DNA of 64,000 nucleotides from AP-15 sp963774345 (lineage in GTDB: Bacteria > Pseudomonadota > Alphaproteobacteria > ATCC43930 > CGMCC-115725). Of this stretch, positions 35,774-44,294 are shown in pieces; positions within the stretch are counted from its first letter, which is position 1, and each line of letters opens with the position of its first letter. Position numbers and translations under genes: made by a program. The DNA is taken from positions 346,520 through 410,519 of the forward strand of contig CAVZFB010000064.1 in the NCBI GenBank assembly GCA_963774345.1, written 5' to 3'. Below the pieces are notes generated by a model. That model ran no database searches, was not told where the DNA came from, and saw nothing but the letters and a program-made list of their open reading frames with translations.

Positions 35774-36406
35774 CTAGCCCGCGCGCACGTAGCGGCGGCA
35801 GTCGAAGCGCAAGTGGTCGCGGAAATGCGGGCGCAGCTTCTGTGTCCAGGGGGTGTCGGCGGCTTTTCGCCATGCATCCGAGCGCACGACGTCCGGCGTC
35901 TCCAGGTGATAGAGCGCTACATAGCGCTGAGTACCGCCGGTGCCGCGATAGCGGCGCGCACACACGACGCCCGGGACAGAGCCCAACGCCGGGACGTGCT
36001 CGCTATTGTACCACTCGTTGAATTCGTGCTCGTGCTCGGGGGCAACGTTCATCCCGATCATCATCAACGCCGCGGCGTTGGGCGGCGCAGTGCGGTCACC
36101 CGGAAGTAGTTGCTCGCCCTCGTAGCGCAGGATGCTCTTGCGGAACTTGGCCGTGCGCTTGGTCCAGGGCGAGCCGTTGTCGCCGCCGACCGCGAGATAG
36201 GCGGGGCTGTGCAGGACGCCGACATTATCGAGGTCATACGTCGCGATCGAGACCTTCGGATTCTCGATGCCGATCCAGCGATCCGCGTTGATGAACCCCG
36301 GCACCCCCAGCCGTTCCGGCACGTGTTCGAGATCGTACCAGTCGTGAAACTCGTCCTCGGGCGCCGCCGAGAAGTCCATCGCCGCAATCAGGATGCCCTT
36401 TGCCAT
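35774..36406 (-). CDS. Hypothetical protein with two dimeric alpha/beta-barrel-like repeats
   Basis: A 210-residue protein with two similar halves: FHDWYDLEHVPERLGVPG (near residue 20) and FNEWYNSEHVPALGSVPG (near residue 128). Each precedes a predicted ferredoxin-like alpha/beta half. This is typical of small dimeric alpha/beta-barrel proteins (ABM/EthD-like) found in aromatic and polycyclic degradation loci. No enzyme activity can be claimed. GGAGGAAACG precedes ATG 36406. The downstream direction leads to the small DUF2171 region, so no pathway is indicated. Confidence 0.75.
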   Translation of the reverse strand: MAKGILIAAMDFSAAPEDEFHDWYDLEHVPERLGVPGFINADRWIGIENPKVSIATYDLDNVGVLHSPAYLAVGGDNGSPWTKRTAKFRKSILRYEGEQLLPGDRTAPPNAAALMMIGMNVAPEHEHEFNEWYNSEHVPALGSVPGVVCARRYRGTGGTQRYVALYHLETPDVVRSDAWRKAADTPWTQKLRPHFRDHLRFDCRRYVRAG

Positions 36407-36473
36407 CGTTTCCTCCAGAAATCCCGCTGCATCATCGCCGAGACCACAGCCGATTGCCAGACCGGTCAGTGCG

Positions 36474-37013
36474 TCAGCGACGGGGCTGCCGCTTAGAGGC
36501 GGCGATCGCCGGCTGTCGAAACAGCGTGTCGGCGGCCCGTTTCTGGATGTCCGACAGGCTCGCGTAAAGGCTGTCGAAGGCGGTCGCGAGGTGCTCGGTG
36601 TTGTCGGCATAAGCGCGCGCGATCTGCGCGTACGAATGCATGTTGTCGACCGCGTTCATCTCTGACACGTCGCCGGCGCGCCGGGCAAAGAGCGCATCGG
36701 TGCTTGCCGCGTTGTCGCGCATCGTCTGGGCGAACGCAGACCACAGCGGCATTTGCGCCTCGGTAATGCCGAGCTGCGATTGCAGCGTGCGGATCCGCTG
36801 GTCTACGGCGGCTCTGGTCGCGGCGGACATTTCCAGCGGCGCCGACGGCGCAGTGGCTGGAGCGACGGCCCCGGTTGGAGGCGGCGCCGTCGGAGGCGCG
36901 GCCGCCGGGGCGGGCGGGATCGCGGCCGCCGTCGACCCGGCCTGGGCAAAGCAGATGGCCGGCGCCATTAAAATCGCCAAGACGACGCCGTACGATACTG
37001 ATGGCGAGAACAT
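36474..37013 (-). CDS. Spy/CpxP-like periplasmic protein (LTXXQ-type)
   Basis: A 179-residue exported protein: signal peptide (residues 1-23, ending CFA-Q), a Pro/Ala-rich linker (about 25-60), then a helical domain with a LGITEAQMPLWSAFAQTMRD segment of the LTXXQ motif type. Relatives of Spy/CpxP are helical periplasmic chaperones or sensor partners that bind misfolded protein or metal. GAGGG precedes ATG 37013. It follows the Gly/Trp/His-rich protein gene by 16 bases, so the two are probably expressed together. Confidence 0.75.
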   Translation of the reverse strand: MFSPSVSYGVVLAILMAPAICFAQAGSTAAAIPPAPAAAPPTAPPPTGAVAPATAPSAPLEMSAATRAAVDQRIRTLQSQLGITEAQMPLWSAFAQTMRDNAASTDALFARRAGDVSEMNAVDNMHSYAQIARAYADNTEHLATAFDSLYASLSDIQKRAADTLFRQPAIAASKRQPRR

Positions 37014-37029
37014 ATCGACCCTCAATTGG

Positions 37030-38070
37030 TTAGCGGCCGTGACCCTGCCAGCCGCCAAAACCGCGGCCCTGCCGCGCCTCGCGCCAACCACCAAAGCTAG
37101 CACCGCGCCAAGCTGGGTGTGCGCCGCCATGCCAGCCGCCGGCCCCGTTCCAGCCGCCGCCACGCCAAGTTGCTCTCCCGCGCAAGTCTCCCTCGTGATG
37201 CCAACCACCGCCGCGCCAGGCGACTCCGTGCCAGCCGCCGCCGCGCCATCCGACTTCGTGCCAGCCGCCACCGATGAAGCCAGGCGCCCACCAGAAGGGT
37301 TCGATCGCTGCGAACGCAAGGACCGGAGGGGTGATCACGATAGCGAGGGCTGGGGGCGCAAAGATTACCGGTGGCGGCGCGACTGCTGCGATAACGGTAG
37401 GCGGCGGCAGGACCACGATCGGAGGCGGCACCGCCACACCTATCAGCGCACCAGTCGATGGCGGTGGTGGGACCGCGGGCGCTGGAGCGGCAGCCACCAC
37501 CGGTGGTGCGGCCGATACGATCTGCGCCGGAGCTATTGCCGGCAGTCCAAATACGATTGGCGGTGGCGCCGCGTAGATCAGCGGCGGTGCGATGATCAGT
37601 GGTGGTGCGATGATGACGCCGAACGATGCACCGACCAGCAGACCGGGCCACGGCCAAAAGCCTGCGCCCCAACCCCAGCCCCAGCCACCCCAGCCCCAAG
37701 CGTGGAACCAATCCGCCCCGCCTCCGGCGACGAAGCCCGACCGGTCCCATCCGCCATGCCAGACTTCAGCCGAGGCGACGGACCCGTGCCAGCTGCTGCC
37801 GTGCCAGCCTCCGGCCCGGTGCCAACCACCGCCATGCCAGCCGCCAGCCCCGTGCCAACCGCCGGCTCCGTGCCAGCCACCCGCTCCGTGCCAGCCACCA
37901 GCGCCGTGCCAGCCACCAGCGCCGTGCCAGCCACCAGCGCCGTGGCCGGCGCCGCCCCCTTCGCCGGGCTTTGCTTCGGCCGGGTGGGCCGACCCGATCG
38001 CCAGAGCCGCCGCCGCGGCGATCAGCAGCTTGGTGATTCCGTGGCTCATCGACTGTTGTGTTCGCGGCAT
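37030..38070 (-). CDS. Exported Gly/Trp/His-rich repeat protein
   Basis: A 346-residue protein: a signal peptide (about residues 8-33), a repetitive Gly-Gly-Trp-His-Gly-Ala region (about 40-85), a Trp/Gly-rich hydrophobic patch, an Ala/Pro/Ile/Val-rich middle (IIAPPL repeats and others), and a second Gly-Gly-Trp-His cluster at the C-terminus. The His and Trp density suggests metal binding or a surface-coat role; neither is shown. Two starts are possible: ATG 38070 with AAGGGA upstream, or ATG 38049. It precedes the Spy-like gene, which supports an envelope role. Confidence 0.72.
   Translation of the reverse strand: MPRTQQSMSHGITKLLIAAAAALAIGSAHPAEAKPGEGGGAGHGAGGWHGAGGWHGAGGWHGAGGWHGAGGWHGAGGWHGGGWHRAGGWHGSSWHGSVASAEVWHGGWDRSGFVAGGGADWFHAWGWGGWGWGWGAGFWPWPGLLVGASFGVIIAPPLIIAPPLIYAAPPPIVFGLPAIAPAQIVSAAPPVVAAAPAPAVPPPPSTGALIGVAVPPPIVVLPPPTVIAAVAPPPVIFAPPALAIVITPPVLAFAAIEPFWWAPGFIGGGWHEVGWRGGGWHGVAWRGGGWHHEGDLRGRATWRGGGWNGAGGWHGGAHPAWRGASFGGWREARQGRGFGGWQGHGR
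37850..37945. repeat. 18-bp tandem repeats encoding Gly-Gly-Trp-His-Gly-Ala units
   Basis: About five near-identical 18-base units (CGTGCCAGCCACCAGCGC type on the plus strand) lie in tandem inside the Gly/Trp/His-rich protein gene, keeping the frame. The more 3' copies on the plus strand are identical, so the array is likely prone to expansion and contraction. Confidence 0.85.
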
Positions 38071-38288
38071 CTCGTCCCTTGCCTGCTACTTTAAGTCCTC
38101 GTCTGCTATATTGGGCGAGTTCCGGCAGAGCGCCTAAATCGATAAAACGTCAAAGTATCGTTAACGTTCCGAGGCGCCACGGAAACACCATTTGCGGAAG
38201 CGCGCCGACCTATCGAAATGGTTCCGTCTGCATTGCCCACCGGGTCTTGTGCTATGATCAACTCTTATCAGGACCCCGGGGAGCGACG

Positions 38289-38690
38289 ATGACCGCCACC
38301 ACACCCTTCTTAAAAAATGCAGACAGACTGGGGCCGCTGGCCTCGCGTTATGTCGAAGTCGAGGGCCTTCCGTGGAAGCCCACACCGTGCGCCGGCATCG
38401 ACATGAAGGTGCTGATGGAGGAGCCCGAAACCGGCCTCTTAACCGCGCTGTTCCGCTGGCAGCCCGGCGCCGAACTGGCGCTCCACGAGCATGTCGAGAT
38501 CGAGCAGACCTTTGTGCTTGAAGGCAGCCTCGTTGATGACGAGGGCGAGGTGCGCGCCGGCGATTACGTGTGGCGACCCAAGGGAAACCGGCATATGGCG
38601 CGCTCGCCCCATGGCGCGCTGGTGCTGTCGTTCTTCCTGAAGCCGAACATCTTTCTGGCCGGAGACGCCGCCGGGCAGGATCTGCGCTGA
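38289..38690 (+). CDS. Cupin-domain protein (ChrR-like)
   Basis: A 133-residue single cupin. The metal-binding pattern is LALHEHVEIEQTFVLEG (His-x-His-x4-Glu type) in motif 1 and PKGNRHMA in motif 2. It resembles the ChrR/anti-ECF-sigma cupin family and small metal-dependent dioxygenase-like cupins, but there is no adjacent ECF sigma factor here. The GGGGAG upstream of ATG 38289 is a reasonable ribosome site. The gene is divergent from the Gly/Trp/His-rich protein gene. Confidence 0.85.
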   Translation: MTATTPFLKNADRLGPLASRYVEVEGLPWKPTPCAGIDMKVLMEEPETGLLTALFRWQPGAELALHEHVEIEQTFVLEGSLVDDEGEVRAGDYVWRPKGNRHMARSPHGALVLSFFLKPNIFLAGDAAGQDLR

Positions 38691-38699
38691 CGCGGTTGG

Positions 38700-40028
38700 C
38701 TAATTGGCGCTTTGCTGGACGCTGCCGACCTCCCGGCTGATCGAATATTCGCGCGGGTAGCGGCGGCGCTGCACGAAGACGAGTGCAATAATGCTGAGCG
38801 CCGCGGTGAACATGATCCAAAAGCTCGGCGACAGCCTGTTGCCAGTTATTGCGATCAGCGAGGTTGCAACAAACGGCGTAAACCCGCCAAACATCGTTAC
38901 CGCGACGGCGAAGCTCAACGACACGCCGATCCCCCGAACGGATGTCGGGTACAGCTCGGCCAGCTGCGACGGCAATACCCCGCTGTAACCGGCCTTGACG
39001 AGGCTGAGCCAGCCGGCGGCAAAGATCGCGGTTGCCAGCGACGGGAAAGCCACCATCAGAAAGAACACCGGATAGGTCGAGAGCAAAAACAGCCAGGCGG
39101 TACCCCGCAGCAGCCCGCTGCGCCCGAACTTGTCGGAGAGGTGCCCGGCAAAGGGCGAAAAGATGCCGAGAATGACGGCGCCGACCAATGTCGCGGTAAA
39201 TCCGGTTGCCTGCGGCAAGTGCAGCTCTTTAACCGCATAGGTCGGGATGTAGAGGATGATATAGGCCGAGCTGTTCGAGATCGCCGAGGCGCCCATCGCC
39301 AATATGAACTCGACCGGATTGTGCCGCAGCATGTCGCGCACCGGCGTGCGGGTCGGCTTGATCTCGACATATTCGGGCGTCTCGTCGAGCCGGCGGCGGA
39401 TATAGAGACCGGCGGGGGCGACCAGGAGGCCGAACAGGAATGGGATGCGCCAGCCCCACCCGTTGAGCTGTGCCGGCGACAGCGTGCTTGCCAGGATCAG
39501 CCCGAAACCCGACGCCAGAAAGTTCGTGATCCCGGTGCTGGCCCATTGCCAGCTCGCGACAAAGCCTTTGCGCGATTTGGTCTGTTCAGCGAGAAAGGTA
39601 ACCGCACTGCCAAACTCGCCGCCGACCGAAAACCCCTGCATCAGGCGCGCGACCAGCATCAGGATCGGTGCCGCGAGCCCGATCGTCGCATAGCCCGGCG
39701 TCAACGCCGTCATCGCTGTGCCGACGACCATCAACAGGATGGATAGGGTGAGCCCGGCTTTGCGGCCGGCGCGATCGGTATAAGAGCCGATTAGGATCGC
39801 GCCAAAGGGGCGCACCAGAAAAGATACGCTGAACGTGCCAAAACTCAGCAGCAACGATGCGGTTTCGTTGCCGGTCGGGAAGAACACCTTTGCGATCGTC
39901 ACCGCGAAATAGCCGTAAAGCAGAAAATCGAACCATTCGAGCGCATTGCCAAGCGAGGCGGCGACGATGACCCGCGTCAGTGACGCTTTGGCGCGGACGA
40001 GGGGAGGGGCGTGGCTGTCGGCTGTCAT
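38700..40028 (-). CDS. MFS transporter of the metabolite:H+ symporter (MHS) family
   Basis: A 442-residue inner-membrane transporter with twelve hydrophobic segments. MHS family features include LGNALEWFDFLLYGYF in helix 1 and the MFS motif TDRAGRKAGL in the 2-3 loop. FSVGGEFGSAVTFLAE in helix 5 is typical of proline/betaine, alpha-ketoglutarate and citrate carriers. GGAG lies upstream of ATG 40028. It is divergent from the CoA-transferase operon, and the two may form an uptake-and-activation unit for an organic or keto acid; that is inference. Confidence 0.9.
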   Translation of the reverse strand: MTADSHAPPLVRAKASLTRVIVAASLGNALEWFDFLLYGYFAVTIAKVFFPTGNETASLLLSFGTFSVSFLVRPFGAILIGSYTDRAGRKAGLTLSILLMVVGTAMTALTPGYATIGLAAPILMLVARLMQGFSVGGEFGSAVTFLAEQTKSRKGFVASWQWASTGITNFLASGFGLILASTLSPAQLNGWGWRIPFLFGLLVAPAGLYIRRRLDETPEYVEIKPTRTPVRDMLRHNPVEFILAMGASAISNSSAYIILYIPTYAVKELHLPQATGFTATLVGAVILGIFSPFAGHLSDKFGRSGLLRGTAWLFLLSTYPVFFLMVAFPSLATAIFAAGWLSLVKAGYSGVLPSQLAELYPTSVRGIGVSLSFAVAVTMFGGFTPFVATSLIAITGNRLSPSFWIMFTAALSIIALVFVQRRRYPREYSISREVGSVQQSAN

Positions 40029-40042
40029 GACGTCTCCAAAAG

Positions 40043-40052
40043 CGCTTAAGCG
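40043..40052. promoter_or_regulatory. Palindrome in the MHS transporter/CoA-transferase promoter region
   Basis: CGCTTAAGCG is a perfect 10-bp palindrome in the 232-base gap between the divergent MHS transporter and CoA-transferase genes, just upstream of the transporter's ribosome site. It could be an operator; no regulator gene is adjacent. Confidence 0.3.
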
Positions 40053-40260
40053 GTTTTTTGCAGCGTCCCTTGTGGCGAGGGCGTTCACAGCCAGTCTCGC
40101 GGTTTTCCCCGCGTTAAGCCAGACTGAATTGATTGGCCTGGGTCTGATGCAGAGCCAGGCCGCCTCCATGATACGGCATCCGACGCAATCCGATTTGCCG
40201 GTGTTGCCGACCCGTTGCGCCTGCCGCATGATGGCCCCGGGAAAAAGCAGAGGCTGGGGA

Positions 40261-41019
40261 ATGAGCGCCAGAAGCAAGATATTTCCGAGCTTTACCGAGG
40301 CGGTGCGGGACATCCCCGACGGGGCGACGATCGGCTTTGGCGGGTTCGCGGTGGTCGGCGTGCCGATCAACCTCTATGGGGCGGTGGCGGCGCAGGGCGC
40401 AAAGGGGTTGACCTGCGTATCGAATTCGACGCGCGGCGGCGCCACCCTGCCGCCCGAGGCCCCCGATATGGGCCAAATGATCCAGAACGGGCAGGTCAAA
40501 AAGGTGGTCTGCGCCTTTACCGCCCCGACCCGCGCCTCGCAGCGGCTGATCCTGACGGAATATGTCGAGAAAGGCTTGATCGAGGCCGAACTGACGCCGC
40601 AAGGGACATTGGCCGAGCGCATGCGCGCGGCCGGCGCCGGCATTCCGGCGTTTTACACGCCGGCCGCGGTCGGCACTGAACTCGCCGAGGGCCGCGAGAC
40701 GCGGATGTTCAACGGCCGCGAATATCTGCTGGAGCATGCCCTGCCGCTCGACTTCGCGATGATCCGCGCCTATCAGGCCGATGCCGCCGGCAATCTGCGG
40801 TTCCGCCGCTCTCAGCGCAATTTCAACCCGATCATGGCGATGGCGGCACGGGTCACGGTCGTCGAGGTCGAGGAGGACATCCTGCCGGTGGGCGCCATCG
40901 ACCCCGACGATGTGCACACGCCGGGGATATTTGTGCACCGCATCGTCAAGATCCCGTCGCCACCCGAGGGATGGTGGCCGCAACTGCCGCCTGGTCCTGG
41001 GGGGAGTACCGCACGATGA
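40261..41019 (+). CDS. 3-oxoacid CoA-transferase subunit A
   Basis: Subunit A of a heteromeric CoA-transferase (ScoA/PcaI/AtoD type), 252 residues. The N-terminal GATIGFGGFAVVGVP and the LTCVSNSTRGG segment are the family CoA-binding features. Such enzymes move CoA from succinyl- or acetyl-CoA to 3-oxo acids such as 3-oxoadipate or acetoacetate. The C-terminal 10 residues are Gly/Pro-rich. Its stop overlaps the start of subunit B (ATGA). The specific acid cannot be told. Confidence 0.92.
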   Translation: MSARSKIFPSFTEAVRDIPDGATIGFGGFAVVGVPINLYGAVAAQGAKGLTCVSNSTRGGATLPPEAPDMGQMIQNGQVKKVVCAFTAPTRASQRLILTEYVEKGLIEAELTPQGTLAERMRAAGAGIPAFYTPAAVGTELAEGRETRMFNGREYLLEHALPLDFAMIRAYQADAAGNLRFRRSQRNFNPIMAMAARVTVVEVEEDILPVGAIDPDDVHTPGIFVHRIVKIPSPPEGWWPQLPPGPGGSTAR

Positions 41020-41693
41020 GCGAGAGGGCAAAGGGGCTGAGCCGCCAGCAGATGTGCGACCGGCTGGCGATGGAATTTGGCGACGGCTGGATCGTCAATC
41101 TCGGCATCGGCATCCCGACTTTGTGCTCGAATTTCGATTTCGGCGACAAGGAGATCATCTTTCATTCCGAGAACGGCGTAATCGGCTACGGTCCGCTGGC
41201 GCCAGCTGGGGAGGAGGATTTGCACCTGGTCAACGCCGGCGGTCAGCACGTGACCCTCCGGCCGGGGGCGGCAATCGTCCATCATGCGGATTCGTTTGCG
41301 CTGATCCGCAGCGGACGGATCGACGTGACCGTGCTTGGCGCCTACGAGGTCGCTGAAAACGGCGATTTCGCCAATTGGAAGATGGCCGGGCAGCAGGGCG
41401 GCGGCATCGGCGGGGCGATGGATCTGGCGGCTTGCGCCAAGCACGTGTTCGTCGCGATGGAGCACCAGACGCGTAACGGCAATCCGCGGCTGGTCGAACG
41501 CTGTGCGATCCCGGCGACGGCGCGCGGCGTCGTCAACCTTGTCGTCACCAATTTCGGGCTGTTCGAGGTCACCAAAGAGGGGATGGCGCTGAAGGAAATC
41601 GGCCCCGGCGTCACCGTCGACGAAGTCAAAGCCGCGACCGGCTGTAACCTGATCGTCCCGCCCGAGGTGCCGATCGTGAAAGGTGTGGGGTAG
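41016..41693 (+). CDS. 3-oxoacid CoA-transferase subunit B
   Basis: Subunit B, 225 residues, which supplies the catalytic Glu in the SENG motif (FHSENGVIGYGP) near residue 50. The downstream GQQGGGIGGAMDLA segment is also conserved. It is translationally coupled to subunit A by a four-base overlap. Family length and motifs are complete. Confidence 0.94.
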   Translation: MSERAKGLSRQQMCDRLAMEFGDGWIVNLGIGIPTLCSNFDFGDKEIIFHSENGVIGYGPLAPAGEEDLHLVNAGGQHVTLRPGAAIVHHADSFALIRSGRIDVTVLGAYEVAENGDFANWKMAGQQGGGIGGAMDLAACAKHVFVAMEHQTRNGNPRLVERCAIPATARGVVNLVVTNFGLFEVTKEGMALKEIGPGVTVDEVKAATGCNLIVPPEVPIVKGVG

Positions 41694-41709
41694 CGGGCGA
41701 GACATTACC

Positions 41710-42411
41710 CTAATATTCTGGTATTCTGAATGTCTGCTTTGGAAAATGTTCGGCAAAAATCTCGTTGTAATATTGCCTAAGTCCGAGAAAAATCGCGCGC
41801 ATATGCGCCGGAAGAATTGATATCGGATCTCCCACCTTGAACCATTTGATTATCTTACATCGTTTCATATCGGAAGTCGCAATTCCCTGATTGTGTACGA
41901 TTGATTGCCGGAGGAAACGAATATCTCCCCACAGGTCGTGACGCGCATATTTCCTGATGCAGGTTTCTATGACCGACTGATTCTGCTCCTCGCGCGAAAG
42001 GTGGCCCTTGGCAATCACATATTCCCGTCGTAGATAATCGTTCCAGAAATCAGAGAACGATATGATACAAAGCTGACCCAGCATGGTGAAGTTTGAGCCA
42101 TTTGGCTCGTTTCTCGCTTTTACCTCGCCCTGGGTAGCCTCATGGATCCCAGAAGTAACAAAACTATCCGAGAAGATTTTCGCGTACGTGAACATCCGAG
42201 AGTTCTGAAATTCCTCTGAGTCGAGCTCGGTTCCTCGGAAAGAACTTCTTCCCCACGCTTGATCCGCTTCCACACGGCCGCGAACGAGCGCAAAGCCCGC
42301 TGCAGCATCAAGATAGAACGCCTGAAGACGCTTCCAATGCTGCAAAAACTCTTTGGAAAGCTCGTGTAGCCTGCGGTAATTCACATTGGGATCGGCATCG
42401 CTGAAGATCAT
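41710..42411 (-). CDS. HEPN-like protein next to HigBA
   Basis: A 233-residue mostly helical soluble protein. The region FLRQSIVHNQG (Arg168, His173) fits the R-x4-H motif that defines HEPN ribonuclease-type domains, and the surrounding helices have the expected length. The first half carries no motif I recognise. The DNA is clearly less GC-rich than its neighbours, suggesting horizontal acquisition. It lies 9 bases downstream of higA on the same strand, so it may be a third member of the HigBA locus or a separate toxin or defence component. No enzyme activity is proven. Confidence 0.6.
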   Translation of the reverse strand: MIFSDADPNVNYRRLHELSKEFLQHWKRLQAFYLDAAAGFALVRGRVEADQAWGRSSFRGTELDSEEFQNSRMFTYAKIFSDSFVTSGIHEATQGEVKARNEPNGSNFTMLGQLCIISFSDFWNDYLRREYVIAKGHLSREEQNQSVIETCIRKYARHDLWGDIRFLRQSIVHNQGIATSDMKRCKIIKWFKVGDPISILPAHMRAIFLGLRQYYNEIFAEHFPKQTFRIPEY

Positions 42412-42420
42412 CGGTTTGCC

Positions 42421-42795
42421 TTACGCCACCGAACGCATCTCGTAGCGCTGAATCAGTACATCCGTCGGGATGTGCAACAGCGCGCTGAGCGCCCGCACCA
42501 TCGGCAAGGTCAGCGGCCGTCTGCGGTTGAGAACTTCGGAGATCCGGCCGCGGCTTCCAATCGCCGGTTCGAGTTCGCGGCGCGTCAATCCCTTCTGCTC
42601 CATCATGAATAGGATCGCGGCGATCGGGTCTGGTGTGGGGATCGGGAAGTGCCGTCCTTCATACGCTTCGATAAGTGTTGACAGCACCTCGACCCGGTCG
42701 CCATCGGGCGTGCCGGGTTCGGCGTCCCAATTACGCTCGACTTCGTCTAAGGCTGCCCGGTAGTCAGCATCTGTCTTGATCGGTCGGATATCCAT
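42421..42795 (-). CDS. higA: HigA-type antitoxin
   Basis: A 124-residue antitoxin. The N-terminal part (MDIRPIKTDADYRAALDEVE) is the HigA-type dimer/toxin-binding segment. The C-terminal part is an XRE-type helix-turn-helix (LTRRELEPAIGSRGRISEVLN). It neutralises HigB and represses their shared promoter. It starts 13 bases after the toxin gene, an order (toxin first) typical of higBA. Confidence 0.93.
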   Translation of the reverse strand: MDIRPIKTDADYRAALDEVERNWDAEPGTPDGDRVEVLSTLIEAYEGRHFPIPTPDPIAAILFMMEQKGLTRRELEPAIGSRGRISEVLNRRRPLTLPMVRALSALLHIPTDVLIQRYEMRSVA

Positions 42796-42808
42796 TTTCG
42801 CTCGGTCT

Positions 42809-43108
42809 CTAAATGGTGGCGGCGTCGACCCTGTCATACTCCGCGTGGGTCCCGATAAAGCGGACGAAAACTCGTCTGCCGCGATAGTGGACTGCAACGA
42901 CGAGCCTATATTTGTTGCCGCCAATATTGAAAACCACCCGATCGTTGGCGACGATATCGGCGCTGCGAAATATCGCCTTTATGTCGGTTGGTCGCGACCA
43001 ATCCGCTGCTCGGACCACGCTCACCCAGGTCCTCAACGGCTGTTCTGCATCGGATCGGCCGGGACGGTTCCAAAATTCTCGCAACGTACTCGCGGCGATG
43101 ATCCGCAA
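42809..43108 (-). CDS. higB: HigB-type toxin (mRNA interferase)
   Basis: A 99-residue RelE-superfamily toxin of the HigB group, which cleaves mRNA on the ribosome. The family sequence MRIIAASTLREFW, the ADWSRPTDIKA region, and VVFNIGGNKYRLVVAV with FVRFIGTHAEYDRVDA match closely. It is the first gene of the higBA operon; the promoter should lie in the 156-base gap to the divergent uronate dehydrogenase gene. Confidence 0.95.
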   Translation of the reverse strand: MRIIAASTLREFWNRPGRSDAEQPLRTWVSVVRAADWSRPTDIKAIFRSADIVANDRVVFNIGGNKYRLVVAVHYRGRRVFVRFIGTHAEYDRVDAATI

Positions 43109-43264
43109 CGGCCGAGCTCGTTTCCGCCGTTAGCCTCAGGTCGCTCTCAAATTGGGAACAATCGGGCAGCTTGTCAACGGCGGCAAATTCCTGCTCGAAT
43201 AGTTGTCGGGTTCGGTGCCGACTTTGAGGGCGAAGGGGTGCCGAGAGCTTGTGCCGGGAGGATC

Positions 43265-44074
43265 ATGATGCATCGAGTATTAATCACCGGGGCGGGCGGC
43301 GGGATTGGGCGGTCGCTGCGCGAGACCTTGCGTGGGGTTTATCCGGTGCTGCGGCTGTCCGATCGGGTGACGCTGGCGCCGACGCGCGACGGCGAAGAGG
43401 TCGACCAGACCGAGATCTCCGACATGGCGGCGGTCGAGCGCATGGTCGAGGGGGTCGACGGCATCATCCATCTCGGCGGCAATTCCGGCGAGAACACTTG
43501 GGATGTGATCCTCCAATCGAACATCGTCGGCGTGTACAACGTGTTCGAGGCGGCGCGGCGCACGGGCGTACAGCGGATCGTCATGGCGACCAGCAATCAC
43601 GCGGTCGGCTTTTACCCGCGGGCGCAGACAATCGACCACCGGGTCGTGCCGCGGCCGGACAGCCGCTACGGGCTCAGCAAGGCGTTTTCCGAGGCGATCG
43701 CCAGCCTCTATTCCGACAAGCACGGGATCGGCTTTCTGTGCGTGCGGATCGGCAACTTCGGGACGCGCCCGATCGACAAGCGGCGGCTGTCTATCTGGAT
43801 CAGCCCGCGCGATCTGACCCAGCTCGTGCGCATCGGGCTCGAACACCCCGAGGTTCGCTACGAGATCGTCTATGGCGTCTCGAACAACCGGCGCTCGTGG
43901 TACGACAATTCAAACGCCCATCGTCTCGGCTACAAGCCGCAAGACGATTCCGAACCCTACGCCGAAGCGGTGCTGGCTGCCGAAGCTGGCCAGCTGGCCG
44001 ACTCGATCGCCGAGCACTACCAGGGCGGCACCTTCCCCGCAGCCGAATACACCGCGAAGACGCGGCGCGATTAG
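43265..44074 (+). CDS. udh: NAD-dependent epimerase/dehydratase, uronate dehydrogenase-like
   Basis: A 269-residue extended SDR. It has GAGGGIGRSL (NAD site) at residues 9-18, IHLGGNSGENTWD, the YGLSKAF active-site Tyr/Lys, and SNHAVGFYPR, which is a hallmark of uronate dehydrogenases that oxidise galacturonate or glucuronate to the aldarolactone. An L-arabinose-type or other substrate cannot be excluded. GGGAGGATC precedes ATG 43265. Aldarate enolase-superfamily enzymes elsewhere in the window (9425-10534, 13508-14608) could act downstream, but they are not adjacent. Confidence 0.85.
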   Translation: MMHRVLITGAGGGIGRSLRETLRGVYPVLRLSDRVTLAPTRDGEEVDQTEISDMAAVERMVEGVDGIIHLGGNSGENTWDVILQSNIVGVYNVFEAARRTGVQRIVMATSNHAVGFYPRAQTIDHRVVPRPDSRYGLSKAFSEAIASLYSDKHGIGFLCVRIGNFGTRPIDKRRLSIWISPRDLTQLVRIGLEHPEVRYEIVYGVSNNRRSWYDNSNAHRLGYKPQDDSEPYAEAVLAAEAGQLADSIAEHYQGGTFPAAEYTAKTRRD

Positions 44075-44294
44075 CAAGGCGCTAGAAACGGCATGGCGCC
44101 CCGAGCCGCACCACGTCTCGGCCATTCGGCAACGCTCCCTTCTGTAATCGGAGTGCCGCCGTCAAGCTCTCATTTCAGCCTTCGACCCGTCGCGGTCATT
44201 CGACATCCAGCCTCTCCGTTAATTTTAACGCGTACCCCAAAGAACATTGGCATTATTTGTAATAACGGCACAGAGCCTTAAAGCGACTCGCACG

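Noticed and set aside
42776..43264. Longer start for the uronate dehydrogenase gene
   Set aside because: The upstream part runs antisense through higBA; GGGAGGATC before ATG 43265 and the NAD motif at residue 9 set the start.
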